In this document: positions 27,539 through 37,191 of the stretch, one piece after another
How positions within the stretch are numbered: position 1 is the first letter of the stretch
How the letters are laid out: the number at the start of each line of letters is the position of its first letter
Source: Ignavibacteria bacterium
Lineage (GTDB): Bacteria > Bacteroidota > Ignavibacteria > Kapaibacteriales > UBA961
Length of the DNA stretch: 64,000 nt
Reading direction: 5' to 3'
Assembly: GCA_016873735.1 (NCBI GenBank)
Contig: VGWD01000001.1
Location: forward strand, 186,001-250,000
Program-made: the position numbers and the translations under genes
The notes under the pieces: generated by a model
Told to the model about the DNA's origin: nothing
Databases searched by the model: none
Seen by the model: only the letters and a program-made list of their open reading frames with translations

Positions 27539-28154
27539 TCCAATTGTTTTTGGGCAATTATCGTACAATGCTTCAAGGGAAATTGATCCAATTCCAAATG
27601 GCGCAATCGGCATGCATGCTGTTGAAGAATCAAGATGTTTTGCTCTATCCCAAGTGAGCTATAGTAGAATGACCTTTCATGCCAATTGGATATATGCTCC
27701 CCGATCTCATCGCCAATCGTAAATAATAGAATCCCGCCTTCTTTGAACATCGAAATCATCTTTATGAGTACGAATTCTTGCTTATCGAATGGCACATAAA
27801 AATACTATCCCATGCAATGATCAAGTCAAATCGTTCACTTGTATTCCACTCTATTATGTCCGCATGAAGCATTGTAGCAGCCGGGTGATGTTTATGTGCT
27901 ATATCCAACATTGCTCTTGAACAATCCAGCCCTATCACCTGAAATGCATGCGACTCCATCAGACGAATCAATCTACGGCCTGAAGCACAACCTATATCCA
28001 ATGCAGTCCTTCATTTTTGCTCCATTCCACAAAACTTGATGGCACGCATCAGTGCTTCGGTTCCATAAGAAGAATCTTTAAGTTCTTCATCCCATACATG
28101 TGCGATGGCATCATAGTGGGATGATATGTCCGAAGCATGCTCTCTGTCATTCAC
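27532..28154 (-). pseudogene. Broken SAM-dependent methyltransferase gene
   Basis: A class I methyltransferase can be read across three pieces. The N-terminal part (from GTG 28154: SSHYDAIAHVWDEELKDSSYG) ends at an in-frame TGA after KFCGMEQK. Reading continues in the same frame with TALDIGCASGRRLIRLME (the SAM-binding glycine motif) to FDLIIAWDSIF. There the frame breaks: adding one base at TTTTT-ATGTGCC (about 27783-27788) restores VPFDKQEFVLIKMISMFKEGGILLFTIGDE to the C-terminus. One stop and one frameshift point to a decayed gene. Sequencing error could explain one lesion but less easily both. It directly follows phoH. Confidence 0.8.
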
Positions 28155-28161
28155 CGTTTAA

Positions 28162-29157
28162 TCATTCCTGACTTTTTTCATTAGAACCATGAATTGCCAG
28201 ATCATTCATGTCATATGCATGAATGATATCGGCGACAAGTCGATGACGAACAACATCTGTTTTGTCAAAATAAACGAATTCTATTCCTGGTATTGACTGA
28301 AGGATTCTTTCCACATCAACGAGACCTGAATCCTTTTTATATGGTAAGTCAATCTGTGTGATATCGCCTGTAACGATACATTTTGAATTTCTACCAAGGC
28401 GAGTGAGAAACATTTTCATCTGTGTACGGGTTGCATTTTGCGCTTCATCCAAAATGATGAATGAATTATTAAGAGTTCTTCCTCTCATATATGCCAAGGG
28501 CACAATTTCAATGATGCGTTTTTCACTCATGCTTTTAAATTTTTCAGCAGATACCATGTCGGTTATGGCATCAAGAAGAGGACGCAAATAGGGGTCAACT
28601 TTTTCCGACAAATCACCGGGCAAAAAACCCAAGGATTCTCCAGCTTCAACTGCAGGACGTGATAGTACAATACGGGTCACTTCATTGTTTTTTAATGCTG
28701 CAAGAGCAAGTGCCACTGCGAGATATGTCTTTCCTGTTCCTGCAGGTCCAATCGCAAAAACCAAATCATTGTCAAGAACTTTGGATACCATTTCTGCCTG
28801 ATGCTGATTTCTCGGCTTTATGGATTCACGCTTTCCTGCAAGGACAACTGTATTAAGGGAAATGGTCGAGGCATTGCCCTGTACTTGCGGCATCGTTGAA
28901 TCTGCAAATTGCAGGACTGCATTCACATCATCGGAGGTAAGCATCCCTTTCCTACTCAGAATATATTGCAATTCATTAAGAGTTTTTTCGATGACCTTTA
29001 CTTCTGAAGGTTCACCACGAATGATGATCGTATCACCCCTAACCGTTATGCTTGATTGAAATCTTGATTCAAGCATCGTAAGGTATAAATCATTGTATCC
29101 CAATAGTTCCGAAAGATCTGTCTCATTGATTTTTACTTTTTTTTCTATGCTGTCCAT
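28162..29157 (-). CDS. phoH: PhoH family ATPase (PhoH-like protein)
   Basis: The 331-residue product has an N-terminal KH-like region (~residues 1-100) and a PhoH ATPase domain. Walker A is in AIGPAGTGKTYLAVALALAAL and Walker B in FIILDEAQNATRTQMKMFL, followed by the sensor-like CIVTGDITQIDLP. Bacterial PhoH/YbeZ proteins work with YbeY in rRNA maturation and RNA quality control; YbeY is not in the window. The broken methyltransferase gene begins 7 bp after its stop. A terminator for the preceding LysM gene lies upstream, so phoH probably has its own promoter. Confidence 0.93.
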   Translation of the reverse strand: MDSIEKKVKINETDLSELLGYNDLYLTMLESRFQSSITVRGDTIIIRGEPSEVKVIEKTLNELQYILSRKGMLTSDDVNAVLQFADSTMPQVQGNASTISLNTVVLAGKRESIKPRNQHQAEMVSKVLDNDLVFAIGPAGTGKTYLAVALALAALKNNEVTRIVLSRPAVEAGESLGFLPGDLSEKVDPYLRPLLDAITDMVSAEKFKSMSEKRIIEIVPLAYMRGRTLNNSFIILDEAQNATRTQMKMFLTRLGRNSKCIVTGDITQIDLPYKKDSGLVDVERILQSIPGIEFVYFDKTDVVRHRLVADIIHAYDMNDLAIHGSNEKSQE

Positions 29158-29177
29158 GCATTATCTAGTGTGAATGG

Positions 29178-29214
29178 AAAAAAAATACCCCTCGCAATAT
29201 GTCGCGAGGGGTAT
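29178..29214 (-). terminator. Rho-independent terminator of the LysM gene
   Basis: A perfect 11-bp stem, ATACCCCTCGC with GCGAGGGGTAT, is followed on the minus strand by a run of eight T. Confidence 0.92.
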
Positions 29215-29267
29215 AATCATTCATTGAATGAATACATCAATATTAGCTTTGCTGCCTTGGGTTAGCA

Positions 29268-30086
29268 TTATTTGAGCATTCCTGAATTTTGTGGTGCAGG
29301 TGTTTCATTAGCTTTTTGAGCAGCTGCACGCTTCTTTTTCCAGTACGCACGTTCGGCTTTCATTTCATCCGAAGTTTTGGGCGCGGATGCAGGAAGCATC
29401 AATTTTTGACCCGGGAAAATCACATCAGGATTGCGAATGATCTCTGTATTGGCTTGCCATACTTTTGGCCATAATAATGCATCATTGTAGATTTCTGCTT
29501 TACCGGCAATATTCCACAAACAGTCGCGATCATCGACCCATGTACCAACAACATAATCTTTGGTTGGTTTAGATCTGTATAGCGAGCGGATATCACGAGC
29601 CAACTCAGTTATGCGATTGAAATATGGCGGATTTAATGAGATTCTCTCAGAACGTAATTTGTTCAATTCTGTTTCAAGAAATCTCAATTCTTCTTGGCGC
29701 TCAATCAACTGAGCTTCATTAAGACCTTTAATGGAACGAACTTTTCCTTCCAATACTCCAAGACGTTGCGCAAACTCTTCAAGTTGCTTTTGTGTTGCAT
29801 TGAGTAATGCCAGAATATCCTCATTGTTTTTTTGAATGCTGGCATTGGTGGAAGTGAGCGACTGATTCAACGTCGCAATTGATGAGACCAAACCTGCATG
29901 ACGGTCTTTGAGGTCTTTTACACGCTGCTCCCATTCTTTGATGCAAATATCACCTTGATCTTTGGTGAATGGCTTCGCCTTCATTTGTGCTTCTGAAGCA
30001 TTGCAGTCAGGAGGTGCTTCTTGTGAAAAAGCAGTTTGACCAAATGCTAGCATGATGAGTAAATACATATAAATGACATGTTTCAT
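29268..30086 (-). CDS. Exported coiled-coil protein with C-terminal LysM domain
   Basis: A signal peptide (MYLLIMLAFGQTAFSQ) precedes a long coiled coil of about 110 residues (SIATLNQSLTSTNASIQKNN and onward). The C-terminal part is a LysM-type peptidoglycan-binding domain: DYVVGTWVDDRDCLWNIAGK and NPDVIFPGQKLMLPA. The tail is rich in Lys, Ala and Pro. It is downstream of a small lipoprotein gene that also has a coiled coil and a Lys-rich tail, so the two may form a cell-wall-linked pair. The precise role is unknown. A strong terminator follows. Confidence 0.8.
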   Translation of the reverse strand: MKHVIYMYLLIMLAFGQTAFSQEAPPDCNASEAQMKAKPFTKDQGDICIKEWEQRVKDLKDRHAGLVSSIATLNQSLTSTNASIQKNNEDILALLNATQKQLEEFAQRLGVLEGKVRSIKGLNEAQLIERQEELRFLETELNKLRSERISLNPPYFNRITELARDIRSLYRSKPTKDYVVGTWVDDRDCLWNIAGKAEIYNDALLWPKVWQANTEIIRNPDVIFPGQKLMLPASAPKTSDEMKAERAYWKKKRAAAQKANETPAPQNSGMLK

Positions 30087-30121
30087 ATATCAGTCTCCAA
30101 AAAGGAAATTCATTAAGTAGA

Positions 30122-30484
30122 TTATTTCTTGCCTTTCTTCTTCTTTGCAGGGGGTGCCGGTGTTTCGATGACACCTTCATTGGAAGGCGGCACATAGTCC
30201 GGCCAAGAATTAGGCCATGATTGTAATTTCTGCTTGATGAATTCAATGTTTTGTGAAGACTGTCTATCCTCGGCTTGTCTGGCAGCAACTTCTCTTTCAA
30301 GAGCAGATTTTTCTGCTTCCTTTTTCTTGATATCTTGTTCCAAGGAAGCTGCTTGCTCCTTTAATTGTCTGAGCTTGGTTAACTGCTCATCTGTGATTTT
30401 TGGAGTGCACCCGGTATTCGTCAACATGAATACGACGGCAAACACGCCAATAATCAACGAAGTGATATTCCACGATGTACGCAT
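30122..30484 (-). CDS. Small coiled-coil lipoprotein
   Basis: The product has about 120 residues. The signal peptide ends in a lipobox, FMLTNTGC, so it should be lipid-anchored. The mature part is one coiled coil (QLKEQAASLEQDIKKKEAEK and onward) followed by a proline-rich tail ending in KKKKGKK. AAGGAG lies 4-5 nt before ATG 30484, which decides the start over the ORF-track start at 30499. It is transcribed with the LysM gene and is divergent from the large protease gene. Confidence 0.75.
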   Translation of the reverse strand: MRTSWNITSLIIGVFAVVFMLTNTGCTPKITDEQLTKLRQLKEQAASLEQDIKKKEAEKSALEREVAARQAEDRQSSQNIEFIKQKLQSWPNSWPDYVPPSNEGVIETPAPPAKKKKGKK

Positions 30485-30595
30485 ATAGCTCCTTGCCATG
30501 AAGTGGAAAACAAAATTGTGTTATCTATTATTGCTAATTTACGGCTTGAATGGTCTTTTGACAAAGATTTTTTCGGTAAACTACCCCCTATTTCC

Positions 30596-33500
30596 ATGAA
30601 TATTCGGCATCAAGCAATGATAAATCCCCATAAACTTGGATTCATGCTTCAAATCAGCATTATTCTAGGTCTGTTTTCATTCAATATTGCCTTTTCCGGG
30701 GAATTTGTCGCGTCAATTGAACAGTCTTCCAAAACCCACATCATATCAATGCTTCAGGAAAAAGGACTTCAATTGCGCTTTCCTTTTGAATCACTGCAAC
30801 TACCCAATTCAGAGAAAAACGATCAGGTTTTGTCCGGTAAGTCCAAACAAGCCCTTCAGTATGTAAAGAACTTTTTGATCATTTCCTCTCAAGATGACAA
30901 TGACATATATTCACTGAATATTGTTGGCCTCAAGATACATGGCCCGATGAGGACATTCACTTTGGACAATCAGACACCGAATGATTCTCTCTGGTCAAAA
31001 CAATGGGCTTTGCAGGATTTAAATATCACTCAGGCCTGGAATATTACCAAGGGCGATAATGTGGTGGTGTCTATTATTGACACCGGTTGCGACATCGATC
31101 ATCCTGATCTTAAAAAAAATATCTTTATCAGATCAGAAGAAGACCTCAATAAGAATAATCGATTTGATGCATGGCCTTCAACTGAAATTCGTGATGGAAT
31201 TACGGGAGATATCAATGGTATTGATGAAGATGGCAATGGCTGGGCAGACGATGTCACCGGTTATGATTTTGTGAATCAATCATTCACGAATATCGGCGAT
31301 GATCGAATCCCTGATCCAATCGTCAACGATGAACAGGGTCATGGCACAAGCGTTGCAGGTATCATAGGTGCTCAGGCAAATAATACAATCGGTATTGCCG
31401 GTATTGCTCCAAATTGCAAACTCATGACTGTCCGCGCATTCGATGCAACAGGCAATGCAGAAGAAGATGATGTTGCTCTTGCAATTGTCTATTCCGCACT
31501 CGCTGGTGCTCGCGTGATTTGCATGAGCTTTGGCGATGCGGTGTATTCACCCATGACAAAAGCCGCGATTGATGTGGCGCACTCACTGAATTGTGTATTG
31601 ATTGCCTCGGCAGGAAATGATGGAAGAACAGGCAAACGCTATCCCGCAGGCTATGAACATGTGATTGCGGTTGGCGCGACAAATCAATTCAATTCTCGCG
31701 CACCTTTTTCTTCTTATGGCTCGAGAATAGGCATGGTTGCACCGGGAACGGGCATAATGACAACTGCAAGACGTGGTGGCTATCGCTCTTTTCAAGGAAC
31801 ATCAGCATCTGCACCGATTGTTGCTGGAACTGCGGCTCTGGTTCTCAGCGTGAATCCGGCTTTAAACAATGATGATATCACCGGCATGATGCTTTCGTCG
31901 GCAAAAGATTTAGGTGAAATCGGATGGGATATTGAATATGGCGCCGGACTGGTCAATCCACTGAATGCGCTTGGCAAAAAGGGTCGCTATGAGGCGGGAA
32001 TCACTTCTCCAAAACGCGATGCAATCATCAATGTGAAGAATCAGACAGAACTTGCAATCATTGGCTCGACGATGATTCCCATGTTCAATTCTTGGTCTTT
32101 GGAATATGGAATAGGAGAAAATCCCTCAACATGGAATCCGATAAAGATATATGCGCAAGATCGAATCTTGAATGATACGCTTGGTAAGTTACGCATCAAT
32201 GATTCACTCTTTCACAAGAATCTTGTATTGCGTTTGACTTTGCTCCAACATGATCAGCGAACGATTGAATATCGCAATGACATCATGCTGATCTCTCCCG
32301 ATTCATCTCTGCGATTGATTTCTTCTAGCATTGATTCGGTATGGCGTGATGATCGCATGGTTTCGATGATCAGCGCTAAATTCTCACATCCTTGTCGAGC
32401 TTCTGTTCGCATCATTCATGATGCTGACACACTCTTTCTCAATGATGATGACAAAGTGAATTTCGCGCATCATTATCTCCTTCCCTATCTGAAAGGCGAT
32501 GGATATTCGGCTGAGATTCATGCTGGATTTTTACATGCGAGCGATAGATTTCTTGCCACGCTTCAAGGCAATGCGCCGAGCGGAACAGGCAATCCTTTTT
32601 CTGCGGGAAGAAAACAGTATTCCATGCCCATGACATATCTCTATGAAAAATCCATCAAAGATAATTTCGGTAATGCAGCCATCATTGGCACGGATTATAC
32701 CACGGGAAATTTTGGCAATACGCGCATCTTTTCTTTCAATGGAAATAGTTTTCAAATCACAGATTCCATCACTGAATCATGGATCGTGAAAGGCAGCGCG
32801 GATGTGAATGGTGATGCCGAGCCGGAAGTGCTCGCACATTCTCTCGGCGAGATGCGACTCTTCGGCAAAGCATTCAAAGGCAATGCGCTTTCAGCATTTG
32901 GCAAAGTTTTGCTAAAGGAAACTCTCATTCCCGGCATCAAAGAATTTTGGAGTGCGGGTCTTGCAGATATCACGGGTGATGGCATCGCGGAGATATTTGG
33001 TTTCAGTGATACAAATTGCGTGATACTGACTTATGCTGACACTACATTTACAATACTCGGCTTCATGCCGAATAATTCAAAACGAGGTCCTTCAGGCTCT
33101 ACAAATAGCATGCGACCTCCTGCTATTTCAATTACGAATTTGGATGGCGACAAAAATCCCGATATCATCTTTGGTGATACCGATGGCGATGTTATCTATT
33201 ATGAATATGAAAATACGAATTTCGTGTTGAAGCAAATCATCGAATCCGATGAATCTGGTGCCACGGAATTCACTCGTGCGGGCGATCTTGATGGCGATGG
33301 AATTTCCGAAGTGATTGTTGGAAGATATCGTACTCCGGAATTGAATGAGCAAAGAGAATATGATGCGCCTTTGTGGTCGCTTACTGTGCATAAAGTCGTG
33401 CAAGACACACTCCAAGCCATTCACAGGGAATTGCTTTATGGCGCGCGCGTCGGACTCGAATATCGCAATGGCATCAGCATGGGTAACCTTGACGATAAGC

Positions 33501-34849
33501 TCGGCGAGGAAATCATTCTCTGTGCATTCCCGAATGCCTATGTTTTTGGCTTTGAGAATAATCGACTCATCAATCGTTTTCATTATCCTCAATGTTTTTC
33601 GAATAGTGCGGTGATTGGTGATATTGATGGCAATGGTAGAAATGAATTCGGTTTCGGAGATGGCAATGCGATTCGTTTTTTTGAAATGCAGTCCAATGAT
33701 GGAAGCGATATTCCGCGAGGGCTCACCGCAATTTCCCTTGGCTCAACTAAGGCAAAACTATCATGGTCCGGCAATGCGGATTCTTATGAGATTCTGGCAG
33801 TTGAGAATCCAACATTTGTGAATGATACTCTTCGTTCACTTGCTTTCACGGATTCCAATCATATCGAAATTGCATCTCTCAACAATCGCACGCTCTATGA
33901 ATTCTATGTGATTGGCATTAAGGATGGAAATAGAAGCGATCTTTCGATTCCCGCCTATGTATTCACGCATGAAAGATTCGCTCCGGGAAGAATGTCGAAA
34001 GATCTCACGATTCTGAATAATGGAAATGCCCTGAAGATTCGTTATACAGGTCCACTATCGAGCATTTATCCTGCTCCCAAAGCATTTCGTTTTTCAGGAA
34101 ATGAGCCAATCATTCATACCACGATTCCCGCAGGAGATTCTTCCATCATCTTGACATTTTCGGAAGTTTTGAAACCCAATACGATGAACACATTGCATTG
34201 CGGAGAGATAAATGATGCCTTTGATTCACCGACTCTTGCAGACAGCATTGTATTTATGACTGATAGTACGCTTCGCATCATTCCGACATTCGTCATCAGT
34301 TCACTCAAAAGCTCACCATATTCATTGATCCTCTCTTATTCAGATGCGGTGAACATGAAGCAAGCGATGGATATGAATTCCTATTTATTGGAACCTATAG
34401 GGGAGATCTCTTGGATAGACAGCATAGATCGGCGGACTGTGATTCTAAATATCAATCCGGACAAACCGCTGAGATCGATAGGAAGAGAGTATTATCTTGG
34501 TGCAAAGCAAGTGACATCAGCATTGGGTCAAAGTCTGCATCCAAAAGGTTCCTCAGCAACATTCTTCATTTCTCCCTATTGGGATGATATGTTCTGTTAT
34601 CCGCAGCCATGGAACACACAAGAAACTTCGATGCTCACATTTGCGGGTGTGCCCAATAATGCAACACTGATCATCAGAAGGATAAATGGAGAAATCATCG
34701 CCACACTCAAAGAAAATAATGGCGCCGGTGGAATCATGTGGGACGGAATGCTTTCAGATGGAACGACCATTCAAAGCGGAGTCTATCTCTATTCGATTGA
34801 CATGGGAGGCAAACAACAGATGCATAAGTTTACAGTGATTCGGAAGTAG
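30596..34849 (+). CDS. T9SS-exported subtilisin-like (S8) serine protease with FG-GAP repeats
   Basis: The product has roughly 1,417 residues from ATG 30596. After signal peptide and propeptide comes the S8 domain with Asp in VSIIDTGCDIDHPDL, His in GHGTSVAGIIGAQ and Ser in GTSASAPIVAGTAALV, so the triad is complete. The centre carries at least five FG-GAP-like calcium-loop repeats (ITGDGIAEIFG, LDGDKNPDIIFG, LDGDGISEVIVG, IDGNGRNEFGFG), predicted to form a beta-propeller. A fibronectin type III-like domain follows (KLSWSGNADSYEIL). The end is a T9SS sorting domain (SGVYLYSIDMGGKQQMHKFTV). It probably acts outside the cell or on the surface. The start could also be ATG 30617. Confidence 0.87.
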   Translation: MNIRHQAMINPHKLGFMLQISIILGLFSFNIAFSGEFVASIEQSSKTHIISMLQEKGLQLRFPFESLQLPNSEKNDQVLSGKSKQALQYVKNFLIISSQDDNDIYSLNIVGLKIHGPMRTFTLDNQTPNDSLWSKQWALQDLNITQAWNITKGDNVVVSIIDTGCDIDHPDLKKNIFIRSEEDLNKNNRFDAWPSTEIRDGITGDINGIDEDGNGWADDVTGYDFVNQSFTNIGDDRIPDPIVNDEQGHGTSVAGIIGAQANNTIGIAGIAPNCKLMTVRAFDATGNAEEDDVALAIVYSALAGARVICMSFGDAVYSPMTKAAIDVAHSLNCVLIASAGNDGRTGKRYPAGYEHVIAVGATNQFNSRAPFSSYGSRIGMVAPGTGIMTTARRGGYRSFQGTSASAPIVAGTAALVLSVNPALNNDDITGMMLSSAKDLGEIGWDIEYGAGLVNPLNALGKKGRYEAGITSPKRDAIINVKNQTELAIIGSTMIPMFNSWSLEYGIGENPSTWNPIKIYAQDRILNDTLGKLRINDSLFHKNLVLRLTLLQHDQRTIEYRNDIMLISPDSSLRLISSSIDSVWRDDRMVSMISAKFSHPCRASVRIIHDADTLFLNDDDKVNFAHHYLLPYLKGDGYSAEIHAGFLHASDRFLATLQGNAPSGTGNPFSAGRKQYSMPMTYLYEKSIKDNFGNAAIIGTDYTTGNFGNTRIFSFNGNSFQITDSITESWIVKGSADVNGDAEPEVLAHSLGEMRLFGKAFKGNALSAFGKVLLKETLIPGIKEFWSAGLADITGDGIAEIFGFSDTNCVILTYADTTFTILGFMPNNSKRGPSGSTNSMRPPAISITNLDGDKNPDIIFGDTDGDVIYYEYENTNFVLKQIIESDESGATEFTRAGDLDGDGISEVIVGRYRTPELNEQREYDAPLWSLTVHKVVQDTLQAIHRELLYGARVGLEYRNGISMGNLDDKLGEEIILCAFPNAYVFGFENNRLINRFHYPQCFSNSAVIGDIDGNGRNEFGFGDGNAIRFFEMQSNDGSDIPRGLTAISLGSTKAKLSWSGNADSYEILAVENPTFVNDTLRSLAFTDSNHIEIASLNNRTLYEFYVIGIKDGNRSDLSIPAYVFTHERFAPGRMSKDLTILNNGNALKIRYTGPLSSIYPAPKAFRFSGNEPIIHTTIPAGDSSIILTFSEVLKPNTMNTLHCGEINDAFDSPTLADSIVFMTDSTLRIIPTFVISSLKSSPYSLILSYSDAVNMKQAMDMNSYLLEPIGEISWIDSIDRRTVILNINPDKPLRSIGREYYLGAKQVTSALGQSLHPKGSSATFFISPYWDDMFCYPQPWNTQETSMLTFAGVPNNATLIIRRINGEIIATLKENNGAGGIMWDGMLSDGTTIQSGVYLYSIDMGGKQQMHKFTVIRK

Positions 34850-34866
34850 GAATTAATCCCCAAAAA

Positions 34867-35142
34867 CTACCCTTGCACCCTCTTCACCATCTTCCAGGAA
34901 ATGTCCTGTTCTTTCGATTGTTGAGAGATCGTGCTTCCGCGCATTTTTGCGCATAGGACGGATACTGAAGTGCGCATGATTTCAATTTCACCTTTTTCTT
35001 TTATACGCTTTGCTTGCAGACTTGGCGTTTCCTTACCTGATTCATCCACGGAAACGAAGCGTTCCTGAATTTCATAGATATGTCCATTCGGCGCGATGAA
35101 TATATCACCGGGCAATGGATCCGAAAGTGGATTTCTCATCAT
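34867..35142 (-). CDS. Small hypothetical protein downstream of dsbD
   Basis: The 91-residue product has no signal peptide or recognised domain. The N-terminal half (PLPGDIFIAPNGHIYEIQER) looks like a small beta-barrel or SH3-like fold; the C-terminus is basic. Its start overlaps the dsbD stop by 4 bp (ATGA), the usual sign of translational coupling. It ends 17 bp from the convergent protease gene. Confidence 0.6.
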   Translation of the reverse strand: MMRNPLSDPLPGDIFIAPNGHIYEIQERFVSVDESGKETPSLQAKRIKEKGEIEIMRTSVSVLCAKMRGSTISQQSKEQDISWKMVKRVQG

Positions 35143-37163
35143 TGAAGGGCCTTTTTCAAGAAGTTCTGAAACTTCTCTGTTTCAGGTGTATAGCCGGTTT
35201 GATCAATCGCTTTGCCATCGGGAGTGAGAATCACATAGAGTGGCAATTCGGCGGATTGATATTGTTCCTGCATCATGCGTTCATTTGCTTTGTCTTCAGG
35301 ACGATTGCGATCGGTATATAAACGCACCTTGATCATCTTGCCCATAAGCTCGGAAATCTCAGGACGAGGGAATACATTCTTTTCCATCTTTCTGCAATTG
35401 GTACAAGTCACGCCCGTAAAATCAATGAAGATTGGTTGATTCTTCTCTTTCGCCAATTTCAGTGCTGCTTGATAATCTTCCGTCCATTCCTCTTCTTCGG
35501 ATTTTGTGGAACTACCCATCGATGCGGTTGCAGTGGGGACTGTTGAGTCCGAATAAATGAATGCTTCGAATTCACCTACGGGACGACCAAAAATTCCCTG
35601 CAATAAATAGAAGGAAACAGTCGCAAACATCAAGGCCCATACAACGCGCATTGCACCAAGATTCTGTACGGGAGAATCGAGTTTCATGCGGAAAAGACCC
35701 AAGATATAGAGCATGCTGAGAATACTGCAACCAACCCAGAATGCAAGAATGAGTTCACGAGAGAATAAACCCAATTCCCAAGTTGCATCAGTTCTGCTGA
35801 GATAACTCAATGCGAGCGCAAGTTCGAGGAAACCAAGAACCACTTTCACATTATTCATCCAAGTACCGGCTTTGGGCAATTTATTGAGTCTGGAAGGAAA
35901 AAGTGCAAGCAAGAAAAATGGCAAAGCAAATGCCGTTGAGAATCCAAGCATGCCTAGCATCGGATAGAATAGATCTCCTTCGCCTCCCTTCACCGCGCTT
36001 GCGGCCTCACCGAATGCGGCAGCAACAAAACCAAGTGTACATGTGAATGAAGTGATGGAGAATGTGATGCCCATGAGCAAAACGCTACCAAAACTATTTC
36101 CTTTTGAGGATGCCGAATTGAGTTTATTGAGCAAACTCGGCGGAAGCATGATTTCAAATGCACCGAAGAGATTGAATGCGAATACGATGAATATCGTTGC
36201 GAGGAATAAATTCATCAATGGATCATTCGCAAAATTTCTGATGCCGGCGGCATTGGAGAGAAGTGCAAACAAGAGACCCAAAATGGTGAATGTCGCGATG
36301 ATACCAGTTGCAAAAACCATGGAATCAACCACGCTTTTGGCACTCGGCTTTTCGGAACGCTTTGTAAAAAACGACACCGTGATTGGAATCATCGGATAGA
36401 CACATGGCGTGGTGAGCGCGGCAAAACCGGCAAGTATGGCGGCCCATAAAAATGAAAATACACCTTCATTCTTGGCATCATTATATTCTTGCTGAGATTC
36501 AGATACCTTGGCTTCAGCAACCTTTGTTTCACCTTTTTGCGGAGCTTGAGGTTTCGCTTGTTCAGACTGGGTCACGGCGGTTGAATCTACAGCAATAAGC
36601 GCAGTATCAGCCGCAGTGATATCAGTAGCTTCTTGAATGACATTCATCACAATGGCATAGCGCTTCTTGGGATAGGTACAAATACCCTCATCCGTACATA
36701 CTTGTGATTCCACTTCCAGAGAGTCTGCATATATGCCTTTCTTCAATGTTTTTTTCGTGATGAGTGGAATGATGATCGTCACCCTTCCATGCCATATACC
36801 AATTTGCACTTCGAAGGTGGAATCATAGGAAGTTTCGGAGCGAGGTGCCTGCAATCTTCCGACGGCAAACACTGTGTTTTTCAATGCTTTGATCGTGGTT
36901 GGAGATGGGCCAATACCCGATCCGGACTTCGCATTGCGTCCATTCTGCAAATGATCATAAGCATGCCAGCCGGATTCGATGTCGATCGAGAGGCGCACCA
37001 TGACGGTATCACCGGCTTTCACGGAAAACTGCTGTTTATCAAGAGCAAATTTTGCATGCTCCTTCAAACCGGATTGAAAACCAAATGTAGTGGTCACACA
37101 AAGCAGTGCCAATATAAGTGGCATCAACTTGCTGAATAATGTAGTATGGGTTGAAATCTTCAT
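35139..37163 (-). CDS. Thiol:disulfide interchange protein DsbD-like
   Basis: The product carries electrons from cytoplasmic thioredoxin to periplasmic proteins. Three parts are seen. An N-terminal periplasmic DsbD-alpha domain includes a Cys pair in SQVCTDEGICTYPKK. The middle is a multi-pass membrane domain with eight or so helices (FLWAAILAGFAALTTPCVYP begins it, with the family's conserved Cys-Val-Tyr-Pro). The C-terminal thioredoxin domain has active site CTNC in DFTGVTCTNCRKM. Length (~674 aa) is normal for Bacteroidota DsbD. ATG 37163 is preferred over the TTG at 37178. A gene for a separate DsbD-alpha-like protein lies 28 bp upstream, so both belong to one redox operon. Confidence 0.9.
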   Translation of the reverse strand: MKISTHTTLFSKLMPLILALLCVTTTFGFQSGLKEHAKFALDKQQFSVKAGDTVMVRLSIDIESGWHAYDHLQNGRNAKSGSGIGPSPTTIKALKNTVFAVGRLQAPRSETSYDSTFEVQIGIWHGRVTIIIPLITKKTLKKGIYADSLEVESQVCTDEGICTYPKKRYAIVMNVIQEATDITAADTALIAVDSTAVTQSEQAKPQAPQKGETKVAEAKVSESQQEYNDAKNEGVFSFLWAAILAGFAALTTPCVYPMIPITVSFFTKRSEKPSAKSVVDSMVFATGIIATFTILGLLFALLSNAAGIRNFANDPLMNLFLATIFIVFAFNLFGAFEIMLPPSLLNKLNSASSKGNSFGSVLLMGITFSITSFTCTLGFVAAAFGEAASAVKGGEGDLFYPMLGMLGFSTAFALPFFLLALFPSRLNKLPKAGTWMNNVKVVLGFLELALALSYLSRTDATWELGLFSRELILAFWVGCSILSMLYILGLFRMKLDSPVQNLGAMRVVWALMFATVSFYLLQGIFGRPVGEFEAFIYSDSTVPTATASMGSSTKSEEEEWTEDYQAALKLAKEKNQPIFIDFTGVTCTNCRKMEKNVFPRPEISELMGKMIKVRLYTDRNRPEDKANERMMQEQYQSAELPLYVILTPDGKAIDQTGYTPETEKFQNFLKKALQ

Positions 37164-37191
37164 GGTGATGTCAAGCAAGTACGATTCGGAA

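Noticed and set aside
27762-28001. Two separate small genes at 27532-27795 and 27762-28001
   Set aside because: They are parts of one methyltransferase broken by a frameshift, not independent genes.
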